DNA from: an uncultured Clostridia bacterium
Lineage (GTDB): Bacteria > Bacillota > Clostridia > Oscillospirales > Acutalibacteraceae
Assembly (NCBI GenBank): GCA_944380845.1
Contig: CALWIU010000030.1
Location: forward strand, 1-64,000
Direction: 5' to 3'
Length of the DNA stretch: 64,000 bases
Both the position numbers and the translations under genes were made by a program. Each line of letters starts with the position of its first letter. The first letter of the stretch is position 1. Under the pieces are notes generated by a model. That model searched no databases. It was not told the DNA's origin and saw nothing but the letters and a program-made list of their open reading frames with translations. Shown piece after piece: positions 1-7,810 of the stretch.

Positions 1-766
1 ACTTGCCGGTCAGATCCTCACCGATTTTTGCAGATGTAAAATAGTTTTTATAGTTTTTCAGTGCCTGCACATTGGAAGCAGAAGTCGTTTCGCTTATCGA
101 CATCTGCCCGCTGAACGCCAGCCAGTACCTCTTTGCACCTGTCCAATTCCTATCGCCACTCCGTCTTCTGAGAGGGACCTGGAGCGTTCTCGTGGTGGCA
201 ACATTAGCAGGGACTTCCTCCAGACTCGCGTATTCAATGGAGAGATACGCCTGCGTTACATTGCGTTTTACAATGGTGGTAAAGCTCGTATTTTCCGGCA
301 CACCGCTGCGATCGGCAATGAGATAACGGCTGGACTTATCATTCCGATGGTGATACTCGGATTGTCCTTCCCCCTGCAATACCGCGCGAATCAGGTTCTG
401 CACATTGCCGTTGCTGGCATAGGAGGTGGCGTTGATGACAGCATCCTGCAATTCCGCGTGGTAGTTGGCGTATTCATTGTCACCGGTTTTAATCTTGGTA
501 TTGGCAACCGCGCGGATATATTTTGCCGCGTCAAAAATCACGCCATGGGTACTGTTGTCGGTAATGGTTTTCGTTGTTCCGCTCTGCGTTGCGCTCCACT
601 GGGTAATTTCCCTGTTGTTGATCGCGTATTGCAGAATCTGATTGAGCTTGCTGACATCATCGCCGGATAAAGCCGCATTGGCAATGGTCGGGAAAGCCGC
701 AACACAGCAGGACATTGCCATCAGCATGGCAAGAAATACGCTGAGTATCTTTTTTGTAACTTTCAC
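1..766 (-). CDS. Secreted protein of unknown function (3' end outside window)
   Basis: An open frame runs without stops from a GTG at 766 to the left window edge (about 255 codons). The GTG is chosen because an excellent Shine-Dalgarno AAGGAGG lies six bases upstream. The first 30 residues form a classical signal peptide: VKVTKK, a hydrophobic stretch, then a cleavage region ending near ANAALS. The mature part is polar, rich in Asn, Ser and Thr, and contains no domain I recognise. It begins about 100 bases after nanK ends on the same strand, with no convincing terminator or promoter between, so read-through from nanEK is possible. The C terminus, where any anchor, catalytic or dockerin module would be, is missing. 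The frame and the export signal are well supported; the function is not known. Confidence 0.8.
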   Translation of the reverse strand, partial: MKVTKKILSVFLAMLMAMSCCVAAFPTIANAALSGDDVSKLNQILQYAINNREITQWSATQSGTTKTITDNSTHGVIFDAAKYIRAVANTKIKTGDNEYANYHAELQDAVINATSYASNGNVQNLIRAVLQGEGQSEYHHRNDKSSRYLIADRSGVPENTSFTTIVKRNVTQAYLSIEYASLEEVPANVATTRTLQVPLRRRSGDRNWTGAKRYWLAFSGQMSISETTSASNVQALKNYKNYFTSAKIGEDLTGK

Positions 767-867
767 TTAAGTTCCTCCTTTTCTCAAAAGCAGTTGCATG
801 TTCCCCCGCAGGAACTGGGAAAAGTTTATTTTCTCCCCTCCGTTTCTTATTATTTTATTTTTTACAA

Positions 868-1776
868 TTACAGCCGTTGTCCGTTGGGAACAGATTGGCT
901 TTGTGTACGAATAAAATGGATATACGCGCCGAGCATACCCGCATGATTGCGGTTTTGTGCAAAAGCAAGCCGAGTGTTTTGCGCCAAAATGGGCACCATA
1001 TGCGCATTCATGGCACGGTCAATCCGATCGTTTAAATAGTCCGTCTCCGCCATGATTCCGCCGCCGAGAACCACAACTTCGGGATTGAGCACATAACAGA
1101 TGTTGGCGATTCCCAATCCCAGCGCTTCACAAAGTTCGTCAATGGCTTCAATGCAATCACGGTCACCGGCACGGGCGGCATCAAAGATGGTTCTTCCGTT
1201 CCAGTTGCCCTCGCCGTCCTTTCGGGCACGGACTTTTTCAACCAACGCGGTAGCGGACGCCAGTTTCTGAAATTCACCGCCGGGCTGAAGCATATAACCA
1301 ACTTCACATCCGCAGCCGGAAAAACCATGATAGACTTCACCGTTCTGGACAAACGCACCGCCGATGCCTGTGCCGATGGTCAGGCAAAGACAGCTTTCGC
1401 TGCCTTTTGCCGCGCCAAAGGTGTATTCCGCAAGAGCCGCACAGTTGACATCGTTTTCCACTTCGCAGGGCAGAGAAGTGGCCTGTTCTACCCTTTCCTT
1501 AATCGCAGTTCCCTTGTAATTCGGAATTTGCGGACCGGCATGAACAATCACGCCTTTTTTACAATCCACCATGCCGGCGGTAGACACCGCAACCCCTTCC
1601 GGATGGTATTCTTTCTGATAGTCCGCAGCAAGAGAAAGAACCTTTTTTACGATCCCTTCGCCGCCCTGCCACGCCTCCGTCGGCAGGGAATCGGTCGTTA
1701 GAAAATCGCCGTTCTCCCCCAAAACACCGTGCTTGATGGCTGTGCCGCCAATATCAATACAAATATATGTTTTCAT
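868..1776 (-). CDS. nanK: ROK family kinase, probable N-acetylmannosamine kinase
   Basis: A 302-residue ROK-family sugar kinase. The N-terminal phosphate-binding motif DIGGTAIKHG (about residues 6-15), the catalytic-base region ENDVN and the glycine-rich GTGIGGAF are visible. Start ATG 1776 was chosen over a longer frame because GAGGAAAT precedes it and homology-like sequence begins there. It lies 17 bases after nanE, so the pair is one operon: NanK would make ManNAc-6-phosphate and NanE would convert it to GlcNAc-6-phosphate. Oddity: the usual ROK zinc motif CxCGxxGCxE is not intact. Around residue 180 only GCGCEVGY and then GGEFQKLAS are seen, so the structural zinc may be absent. Glucokinase is the main alternative; the nanE partner argues for ManNAc. 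Confidence 0.85.
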   Translation of the reverse strand: MKTYICIDIGGTAIKHGVLGENGDFLTTDSLPTEAWQGGEGIVKKVLSLAADYQKEYHPEGVAVSTAGMVDCKKGVIVHAGPQIPNYKGTAIKERVEQATSLPCEVENDVNCAALAEYTFGAAKGSESCLCLTIGTGIGGAFVQNGEVYHGFSGCGCEVGYMLQPGGEFQKLASATALVEKVRARKDGEGNWNGRTIFDAARAGDRDCIEAIDELCEALGLGIANICYVLNPEVVVLGGGIMAETDYLNDRIDRAMNAHMVPILAQNTRLAFAQNRNHAGMLGAYIHFIRTQSQSVPNGQRL

Positions 1777-1793
1777 TATTTCCTCGTATTCGT

Positions 1794-2531
1794 TTATTCG
1801 CTGCGGGCGGCAGATGCTTCCGCAACCGCTTTGGCAAAGGGGATGGTAATAAGCTGCGGGCGCGTGATAATCGATCCGACGACCACGCAAAAGCATCCCA
1901 GCTCAATCACTCTTTTGGCTTTTTCCGGCGTATTGATATTTCCTTCTGCGATGACTTTTGCGTGCTGCGCGCCATCCAGAATGCGGCGCAGAATGGCAAA
2001 ATCATCAGCGGCAATCAAATCCCCCCGGCTTTGGTCGGTATACCCAACCATGGTAGGACTGATAAAATCAAACCCCAGCTTGTCCGCATACAGCGCTTCT
2101 TCCGCTGTCGAGCAATCCGCCATCAGAAGCTGATCCGGATATTTTTCCCGCACCGCATGATAAAAAGCATCCAGAGAAACTCCGCCGGGACGAAGATCGC
2201 CAGTCGCGTCCATCGCCAAAATTTCCGGCGGGGCGCTCATCAGCTCATCAACTTCCTGCATCGTCGGCGTGATGTAAACCTTGCTGTCGGAATAATCCCG
2301 TTTGACAATACCAATGATCGGCAAATCAACATTTTTACGGATTTCGGCAATATCTTCTTTTGTATTGGCACGGATCCCCTTGGCGCCGCCTTCCGCAGCT
2401 GCTCTTGCCATTCTTCCCATAATAAAAGATGAATGCAAAGGCTCATTGGGCAGTGCCTGACATGAAACGATCAATCCGCCGTTTAATGCGGCAACACGAG
2501 AATTTATCAAAATAGTCACACTCATTTCCAT
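1794..2531 (-). CDS. nanE: N-acetylmannosamine-6-phosphate 2-epimerase
   Basis: A 245-residue (beta/alpha)8 protein of the NanE family, which interconverts ManNAc-6-P and GlcNAc-6-P in cytoplasmic sialic acid catabolism. Family signatures in order are GGLIVSCQALPNEPLH near the N terminus, GIRAN, GIVKRDY, YITPT, DATGDLRP, LLMADCST and GFDFI. Start is given at ATG 2531, but no clear SD precedes it; ATG 2525 or GTG 2519 (after GGAA) are possible and would remove only two to four residues. It is first in the nanE-nanK operon with a promoter at 2575-2603. Neither a sialate lyase (NanA) nor a sialic acid transporter is in the window, so the pathway is completed elsewhere or starts from ManNAc. Confidence 0.92.
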   Translation of the reverse strand: MEMSVTILINSRVAALNGGLIVSCQALPNEPLHSSFIMGRMARAAAEGGAKGIRANTKEDIAEIRKNVDLPIIGIVKRDYSDSKVYITPTMQEVDELMSAPPEILAMDATGDLRPGGVSLDAFYHAVREKYPDQLLMADCSTAEEALYADKLGFDFISPTMVGYTDQSRGDLIAADDFAILRRILDGAQHAKVIAEGNINTPEKAKRVIELGCFCVVVGSIITRPQLITIPFAKAVAEASAARSE

Positions 2532-2574
2532 AAAATTCAGAATGATTCATAATTTCTAACATAACTTACAGTTT

Positions 2575-2603
2575 ATTTTATACAAACTACCTGTAAATTG
2601 CAA
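2575..2603 (-). promoter_or_regulatory. Probable sigma-A promoter of nanE-nanK
   Basis: On the minus strand, -35 TTGCAA (2598-2603) and -10 TAAAAT (2575-2580) are separated by 17 bases. TATAAA two bases further upstream is an alternative -10. The leader to nanE is about 40 nt. Confidence 0.6.
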
Positions 2604-2725
2604 GACTTTTTCGTTAAAAAATGAATGATTTGCAACAATTTTTACAATATATTTATAATTCTATGAAGAGTTCGTCATTTATTTTTCTCCTTTATCAGAA
2701 TATAGCGACATCGTCCGTTTCCATG

Positions 2726-2761
2726 AAAAAATCGCCGCCCCCGAGCGGAACGGCGATTTTT
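2726..2761 (-). terminator. Intrinsic terminator after GH4 gene
   Basis: An inverted repeat AAAAATCGCCG / CGGCGATTTTT with a loop of about 13 bases lies 11 bases beyond the stop of the GH4 gene. The U-rich flank on the minus strand makes it a rho-independent terminator. It also insulates the nanE promoter. Confidence 0.8.
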
Positions 2762-2771
2762 GAAAATCGGA

Positions 2772-4094
2772 TCAGTGGTATTCGGGCAGCCAGCCGGTAT
2801 GCGCCTCGATCAAATCATCGCACAGGGAAATGATCTCGTCAATCGTAAGCTGCGATGCGCAAAGCGGATCGAGCATAGCGGCTTGATAGATATACTCCTT
2901 CTTTTTTGTGACCGCAGCTTCAATCGTCAACAAATGGACATTGATCATATTCATATTCATTGCCGCAAGCTGCAAGGGAAGTTCACCCACATAACAGGGC
3001 TGGATTCCGGCTCGGTTGACAAGGCACGGAACTTCAACACAGGCATTTTCCGGATAATTTTCAATCAGGTGCCCTTTGTTGATAACATTGCCGCCGATTT
3101 TATAAGCCTGATCGGTAACAATGGATTCCATTATATAGGAAGCATACTCTTTCGTTCTCTCATGCGTCACATTGCCCTGCACATATTTTTCGCGATCGTT
3201 TTTCCAACGGGCGATCTGCTCAACACAGCGCCGGGGATACTCGTCCAGCGGAATGCGGTACCGATCGATCAGCTCCGGATGATCCTTTTTTATAAAAAAG
3301 GCGTTGTACTCGGCGTTATGCTCACTGGATTCCGTGCAGTAATACCCCAATCTGCGGATATATTCAAGGCGCACCAGATCCTTGAAATCCGGTTTTGGAT
3401 TTTCCAGCATGGCGGCAGCGCGGCGACGGATTTCCGGATAAAGATCGGTACCGTCGTTATCACGGATCTCCAGCAGCCAACCCATATGGTTGATGCCGGC
3501 GATTTTTTCATAGATCGGATCCGTAAAAGGAATGTCCAGCTCCCGTAAAAGCCCGCGCGAACAGCCTTGCACACTATGACACAAACCGACAGATTTTACG
3601 CCGCCGTACCGACCCAAATAGCCAGCCAACTGCGCCATGGGATTGGTATAATTCAAAAAGTACGCGTCGGGACAAACTTCCTGCATATCCCGACAGAAAT
3701 CTTCCAGCACCGGAATGGTGCGTAATGCCCGGAAAATACCGCCGATACCGTTTGAATCGGCAATGGTCTGCCGCAGACCATATTTTTTCGGGACTTCAAA
3801 ATCGATGACGGTGCAGGGCTCATACAGCCCGACCTGAATGGCGTTGACGACAAAATCTGCGCCCCTCAGCGCATCCTTACGCTGTTCAACACCCAGATAC
3901 TTTTCGACCGAAGCGCGTGATTCGTTGATATTGCGGTTCAGGCTGTCAACCATGACATAAGATTCCTCCAGCCTTTCGCCGTCAATGTCATACAATGCGA
4001 TTTTGCATTCACGCAAAGCAGGTGTGCACATCACATCGCCCAGCACATTTTTGGCAAATACCGTGCTGCCCGCTCCCATAAAGGTAATCTTCAT
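2772..4094 (-). CDS. GH4 family alpha-galactosidase/6-phospho-glycosidase (MelA-like)
   Basis: A 440-residue GH4 enzyme; this family uses NAD+ and Mn2+ and cleaves by oxidation-elimination. Seen are the N-terminal Rossmann motif GAGSTVFAKN, ADFVVNAIQVG, DSNGIGG, NYTNPMAQ, the metal-binding GLCHSVQG with its Cys and His, and GINHMGW. CHSVQ and the sugar-binding region resemble alpha-galactosidase MelA more than the phospho-glucosidases, so melibiose- or raffinose-type alpha-galactosides are the likely substrates. There is no signal peptide, so it is cytoplasmic and needs an importer not found nearby. Start ATG 4094 has GTAGGAGGG. It follows the cohesin operon but is separated by a terminator at 4119-4156, and I see no strong own promoter, so expression may depend on read-through. 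Confidence 0.85.
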   Translation of the reverse strand: MKITFMGAGSTVFAKNVLGDVMCTPALRECKIALYDIDGERLEESYVMVDSLNRNINESRASVEKYLGVEQRKDALRGADFVVNAIQVGLYEPCTVIDFEVPKKYGLRQTIADSNGIGGIFRALRTIPVLEDFCRDMQEVCPDAYFLNYTNPMAQLAGYLGRYGGVKSVGLCHSVQGCSRGLLRELDIPFTDPIYEKIAGINHMGWLLEIRDNDGTDLYPEIRRRAAAMLENPKPDFKDLVRLEYIRRLGYYCTESSEHNAEYNAFFIKKDHPELIDRYRIPLDEYPRRCVEQIARWKNDREKYVQGNVTHERTKEYASYIMESIVTDQAYKIGGNVINKGHLIENYPENACVEVPCLVNRAGIQPCYVGELPLQLAAMNMNMINVHLLTIEAAVTKKKEYIYQAAMLDPLCASQLTIDEIISLCDDLIEAHTGWLPEYH

Positions 4095-4118
4095 CGCATT
4101 CCCTCCTACTGTTTTATA

Positions 4119-4156
4119 AAATGGACCCCGGCAAGCCGGAAAAGTCTGCCGGGGTC
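4119..4156 (-). terminator. Intrinsic terminator between cohesin operon and GH4 gene
   Basis: Ten-base perfect inverted repeat GACCCCGGCA (4124-4133) and TGCCGGGGTC (4147-4156), followed on the minus strand by CCATTTTATAAAA. It lies 23 bases after the last cohesin-like gene and 25 bases before the GH4 start. The short T-run suggests partial termination. Confidence 0.7.
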
Positions 4157-4178
4157 AGAATGCCGAAATTCAGTGGCG

Positions 4179-5072
4179 TTATTCTTTTTGATCTGTCGGG
4201 GAAGGATCCTCTGTCTTTTCCTCTTCCGCCTGCGTTTCCGCCGGCGCGTCCGCAGCATCCTTCACCGGCTCTTCCTCTTTGGCTTTCTGCGGTTCATTCT
4301 CCTGCTCTTCCTCGTCAGAATAATTTTTCCCGCGGGCAATCAGAAGAACGACCAATACGATCACAGCCACAATGGCGATAACAATGGCAATTTTCGCCGC
4401 TGTGGGGATCCCGTCGGCGGACTGCACATGATACGGATTATCGCTGCCGACAGACACCAGCGTCGTAGTAATGGCGTCATAATCCCAGGTGGACGCAGTC
4501 TCGCCCTCAATTTCCACAACGCCGACATTGACGCGCGGTTCGACTTCCTGTGAATTGACCGCAAAATCCATCGCGGTTACTTCGAGATCACATGTGCCGC
4601 CGCCAATGGCACGGAAAGTAATGGTTCCCACATCACAGGTAGAAAGGGTAGCGGGAAACTCGCTCAAATGCAGCAGGCCGATGCGCACATCATGCGCAAT
4701 ATTTCCCGCAAGGTCCGTCTTGCCGGCGCCGGTATCTTCTGTCGCAACATAATAAACATTGGCGCCGCGTATGGTTTCCGAAGCCTCGAAACCTTCATAC
4801 TGAAGCATATAGGGGTTATACTGGATGGCAAAGGACCCGCTGGTAAAACCCTCTACATTTCCCAATGAAAAGCTGACTGTGATTAAATCACCAACGCTTC
4901 CCTTTGCGCTGTCAACATACACAACCGGCGTGTTCTCCTCTTCGACCATCGAGGAAAACTCCGGTGAGTTGATCCCCTTATCTGACGGCTGCGTTTCGGT
5001 AGCCGAAACCGGCAGCACCAACAGCGCACAGACTGCAAAAAACGCAAGAAGTGCACAAATCCGCTTTTTCAT
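4179..5072 (-). CDS. Membrane-anchored cohesin-like protein 3
   Basis: A 297-residue protein with signal peptide (MKKRICALLAFF..., cleavage near VSATE), one cohesin-like beta-sandwich (about residues 45-190: VYVDSAKGSVGDLITVS, FAIQYNPYMLQYEG, VGTITFRAIGGGTCDLEV), a linker, one transmembrane helix (about 223-245, AAKIAIVIAIVAVIVL then a positive stop) and a 50-residue Glu/Pro/Lys-rich cytoplasmic tail. ATG 5072 is preferred to a longer frame because the signal peptide begins there. It is the last gene of a sugar isomerase plus three-cohesin operon and is paralogous to its two neighbours. By family knowledge the domain would bind a dockerin on another secreted protein; which one is unknown. Cohesin assignment is by fold-like pattern, not by a search. 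Confidence 0.75.
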   Translation of the reverse strand: MKKRICALLAFFAVCALLVLPVSATETQPSDKGINSPEFSSMVEEENTPVVYVDSAKGSVGDLITVSFSLGNVEGFTSGSFAIQYNPYMLQYEGFEASETIRGANVYYVATEDTGAGKTDLAGNIAHDVRIGLLHLSEFPATLSTCDVGTITFRAIGGGTCDLEVTAMDFAVNSQEVEPRVNVGVVEIEGETASTWDYDAITTTLVSVGSDNPYHVQSADGIPTAAKIAIVIAIVAVIVLVVLLIARGKNYSDEEEQENEPQKAKEEEPVKDAADAPAETQAEEEKTEDPSPTDQKE

Positions 5073-5097
5073 TTGCTTCAACCTTTCTCTTCTCTTT

Positions 5098-5907
5098 TTA
5101 TTTCTTTTTCTTATCGTCATCCACAATATTTTTATTCCGCGCCGCACGAACAACGGAAATAACGAGCACAACAGCGACAACGACTGCGGCAACAATCAGC
5201 AGAATGCTGCCGCCTGACAGCCCCTCTTCGCTGGCTGCAACGGAAGAATCCGCGTCGCCGGCGTCATCATGGGAAGAAGCCGCTTGCTGTGCGCTGCTGC
5301 TTGCCCGCGAGGTCTGTGGAATGGGATAGGTATACGATGCGTCCGTATACAGATTTTCCGGATCGATATTTGCCCCATAGTTCCAGGAATCGGCCTCTGT
5401 CTGCTCACCGGTTACACTGACCAGCCCGCCATGAAGCACAGGAGCCGTTTCCCGCTCTGCGATCTGGAAGGTTTTCGCTCCCAGCACAAGCTGGCATTCA
5501 CCGGCGCCGATGGCTTCAAAGGTCAGCGTGACCACATCACAGCTATCCAGCGACTGCGGAAACTGATACAGATGGAGAAGACCGAGATAAAAGGAATGGC
5601 CGTCGGAATTGGCGTAATCCTCTTCGTTCTGAGGATCGGTATACATCATATAAATTTCATTATCTGCTGCCATTTCCGTGCTTTTTTCAACTTTGGTCAG
5701 CCGTAAAATATTGGGGTCATATTGAATATTTAAATCGGTGTTGGTCAAATCCGTTACATGTTTCAACGAAAGCGTCACACTGACCGTATCACCGACCTTA
5801 GCAGTGGCAGAAGAAATGGAAACTTCCGGCGCGTCGGCAGCAGAAACCGGCACCGCCGCTGCAATAAGAACCAAAGCGGTCAACAGAAGGACAATCCATT
5901 TTTTCAT
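5098..5907 (-). CDS. Membrane-anchored cohesin-like protein 2
   Basis: A 269-residue paralogue of the flanking genes. It has a signal peptide (MKKWIVLLLTALVLIAAA, cleavage near VSAAD) and a single cohesin-like domain (about 28-165) with VGDTVSVTLSLKHV, NIQYDPNILRLTKV and CDVVTLTFEAIGAGECQL. A Ser/Ala/Asp-rich stalk, one transmembrane helix (about 230-252) and a very short basic tail ending in KKKK follow. Unlike the other two it lacks the acidic cytoplasmic tail. It begins five bases after protein 1 ends and finishes 25 bases before protein 3, so the three are co-transcribed and probably arose by tandem duplication. Expected role: surface receptor for a dockerin-bearing partner, perhaps one of the two dockerin proteins in this window (inference). 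Confidence 0.75.
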   Translation of the reverse strand: MKKWIVLLLTALVLIAAAVPVSAADAPEVSISSATAKVGDTVSVTLSLKHVTDLTNTDLNIQYDPNILRLTKVEKSTEMAADNEIYMMYTDPQNEEDYANSDGHSFYLGLLHLYQFPQSLDSCDVVTLTFEAIGAGECQLVLGAKTFQIAERETAPVLHGGLVSVTGEQTEADSWNYGANIDPENLYTDASYTYPIPQTSRASSSAQQAASSHDDAGDADSSVAASEEGLSGGSILLIVAAVVVAVVLVISVVRAARNKNIVDDDKKKK

Positions 5908-5912
5908 AGGTC

Positions 5913-6743
5913 TTACTGCTCTCCTTCATCCTTATTCTGTTCTTGCTGCGGCTCTTCAGCCGGCAGCTCCTGCGGCGCCTCGTCCTCTGACTGCACCTTT
6001 TCATCAGCAGGGGAGGCGTTCTGCGCATCATCACCGGATTCGGGATCCGTTGTTTTCTCCTCGGCTTCCGGCGTCTGAGCCGAATTATCGTCAAAAAGTG
6101 CTGGCGCCGGCATTTTCTTTTTCGTCTTACGGATCATCACCAGCAATACGATCAGCACGATCGCGACGACAGCGATCACAGCGATGATGAAAAACAACGA
6201 TCCGTTCTCACGGAAAAAAGACGCAAAGCCGGAAGAATACCGGCACGAACCCAGCTTGGGAGAAACATTTTCTTCATCAATACGGAAGCTGACCGCCTCT
6301 GCTTTAATGGAGGTTCGTCCCTGCCCGGCACGGAATGCCAGTTCGCAGAAATCGCCGTTGCCGTCGTAAACATCGAACCGATCCATATGGAAGAACGACA
6401 CGGCGACCCAGCCTTTGCCCGAAGCTTCATCGGCGCTCGGGAACGAAGCGATCAGATCTTTGTCGCCTGCGGCTGCGCCGACAAGCGAAGCGCCGAGATA
6501 AGTCAGCACCTCCGGATTATAAGTAAAGCGAAGATCCGCATCGGTCAATCCCTCGCATCCGGCCAAAGAAACCGTTACGATCAGAATATCGCCTTCCTGT
6601 GCCTGCTGGGTAACAGCAAGCTGTACCGCCGGACGGCTGGCGTTGGTCACTTCCACATCTGTCGCTCCGGCAAAAACGGAAATCATCGGCAGAAGCAAAA
6701 GCACACAAAGAATCAGGCTGCTTATTTTTTTCACTTCATTCAC
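5913..6743 (-). CDS. Membrane-anchored cohesin-like protein 1
   Basis: A 276-residue protein with an N-terminal signal peptide (hydrophobic core LILCVLLLLPMISVFAG, cleavage near GATDV). A cohesin-like domain (about 38-165) shows EGDILIVTVSLAGCEGL, DLRFTYNPEVLTYLGA and DFCELAFRAGQGRTSIK. One transmembrane helix (about 183-206, LFFIIAVIAVVAIVLIVLLV) is followed by a basic stop and a 65-residue tail dominated by Glu, Gln, Pro and Asp. It starts four bases after the sugar isomerase. Pairs such as Cys in AGCEGL/DFCEL might form a disulfide. Confidence in export and anchoring is high; the cohesin label is from pattern only. Confidence 0.72.
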   Translation of the reverse strand: MNEVKKISSLILCVLLLLPMISVFAGATDVEVTNASRPAVQLAVTQQAQEGDILIVTVSLAGCEGLTDADLRFTYNPEVLTYLGASLVGAAAGDKDLIASFPSADEASGKGWVAVSFFHMDRFDVYDGNGDFCELAFRAGQGRTSIKAEAVSFRIDEENVSPKLGSCRYSSGFASFFRENGSLFFIIAVIAVVAIVLIVLLVMIRKTKKKMPAPALFDDNSAQTPEAEEKTTDPESGDDAQNASPADEKVQSEDEAPQELPAEEPQQEQNKDEGEQ

Positions 6744-6747
6744 CTCG

Positions 6748-7593
6748 TCACTGCGTTGCCATGGTCTGTTTCAAGAAGCGAACCGCATCCGCAATATCTT
6801 TTTTCGGATTATCGCCGACCTCACGCTCAATGGTTAAAAAGCCATGGTACCCAATGTTTTCCAGCGCCTTCAGATATTCGGGGAAGTCTACGCTGCCTGT
6901 ACCCAGCGGCACTTCGGCAAAGGAAGAATCGGTGACAATGGTTTCCTGCTTTAAGCCATAAATGATCTCCGGGTCCTTATAATGCAGCATTACCCCATCT
7001 TTGGCATGGGTATGAACAATATAGTCCTTCAGCATATAAACAGCCAGCACCGGATCGTCGTCGCAGACCATTTTCAGATTCGCCGGATCCAGGTTGACGC
7101 CCAATCCGTCGCTTTTGATGGAATCCAAAAACATCCGCAGCACTTCCGCCGGTTCCGGGCCGGTTTCCACAGCGAAATGCGCGCCGACGCTCGCCGCATA
7201 TTCGGCAAGCTCGCCGCACGCCTGCTGCATAACCGCATAGCGCGGATGGGACGGATCACGCGGAACCACACCGATATGCGTCGTAATGATATCAACACCC
7301 AGATCCTTTGCCAAATCCACAATGCGTTTGGAACGCTCAATCTTTGCCGGGTTGTTTTCGACAAACGAAAAACCGCCGGAACCCAAATCACCGCACAGGG
7401 CGCTGATCACAAGGCCGTTGCTTTTTATCATGTCCATTAACTCCGCACGCTTTTGCGCGGACATTTCAGGACTGATGTCGCCTTTGACGGCATAAATCTG
7501 CACGCCGTCGGCGCCCAGTTCCCGGGCAGTTTTCAGAGCGGAAGCGATATCTGTTCGGAAGGAATCGGCAATGATCCCGATCGGAAAATTCAT
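6748..7593 (-). CDS. Sugar phosphate isomerase/epimerase (xylose isomerase-like TIM barrel)
   Basis: A 281-residue cytoplasmic TIM-barrel protein of the AP-endonuclease-2/xylose-isomerase-like superfamily. Metal-site-type motifs are present: ISALCGDLGS, ITTHIGVVP, FAVETGPEP (Glu), VNLDPANL (Asp), DYIVHTHAKDG (His pair) and FLTIEREVG (Glu). Such enzymes isomerise or epimerise keto-sugars or inositols; the substrate cannot be told here. ATG 7593 is chosen for AAGGAG in front of it; the longer upstream frame lacks an SD. It is the first gene of the operon with the three cohesin-like proteins, a combination without an obvious mechanistic link, served by the strong promoter at 7648-7676. Confidence 0.8.
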   Translation of the reverse strand: MNFPIGIIADSFRTDIASALKTARELGADGVQIYAVKGDISPEMSAQKRAELMDMIKSNGLVISALCGDLGSGGFSFVENNPAKIERSKRIVDLAKDLGVDIITTHIGVVPRDPSHPRYAVMQQACGELAEYAASVGAHFAVETGPEPAEVLRMFLDSIKSDGLGVNLDPANLKMVCDDDPVLAVYMLKDYIVHTHAKDGVMLHYKDPEIIYGLKQETIVTDSSFAEVPLGTGSVDFPEYLKALENIGYHGFLTIEREVGDNPKKDIADAVRFLKQTMATQ

Positions 7594-7647
7594 AAGGTTT
7601 CTCCTTTCATGACAAGGGAAGGATTCCCTTTTTATGGATACAAAGTC

Positions 7648-7676
7648 AGTATATCTCATTCCGAACCAATAGTCAA
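7648..7676 (-). promoter_or_regulatory. Sigma-A promoter of isomerase/cohesin operon
   Basis: Minus strand -35 TTGACT (7671-7676), 17-base spacer, -10 TATACT (7648-7653), with a leader of about 45 nt. Confidence 0.75.
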
Positions 7677-7810
7677 TGAATAATAAAGGAAAAAAACGGC
7701 GAAAAAGTCCGATCGTTTCTTTTTTTCAAAAATATCGGTTTTCTTTTTGCAGAAGGTATGATATGATAAAGGATGAGATTTTGAAACAAAAAAAGGAAGT
7801 CAGCCCTCTT

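Noticed and set aside
2760..3548. Plus-strand open frame of 262 codons
   Set aside because: Mirror of the GH4 gene with no independent support.
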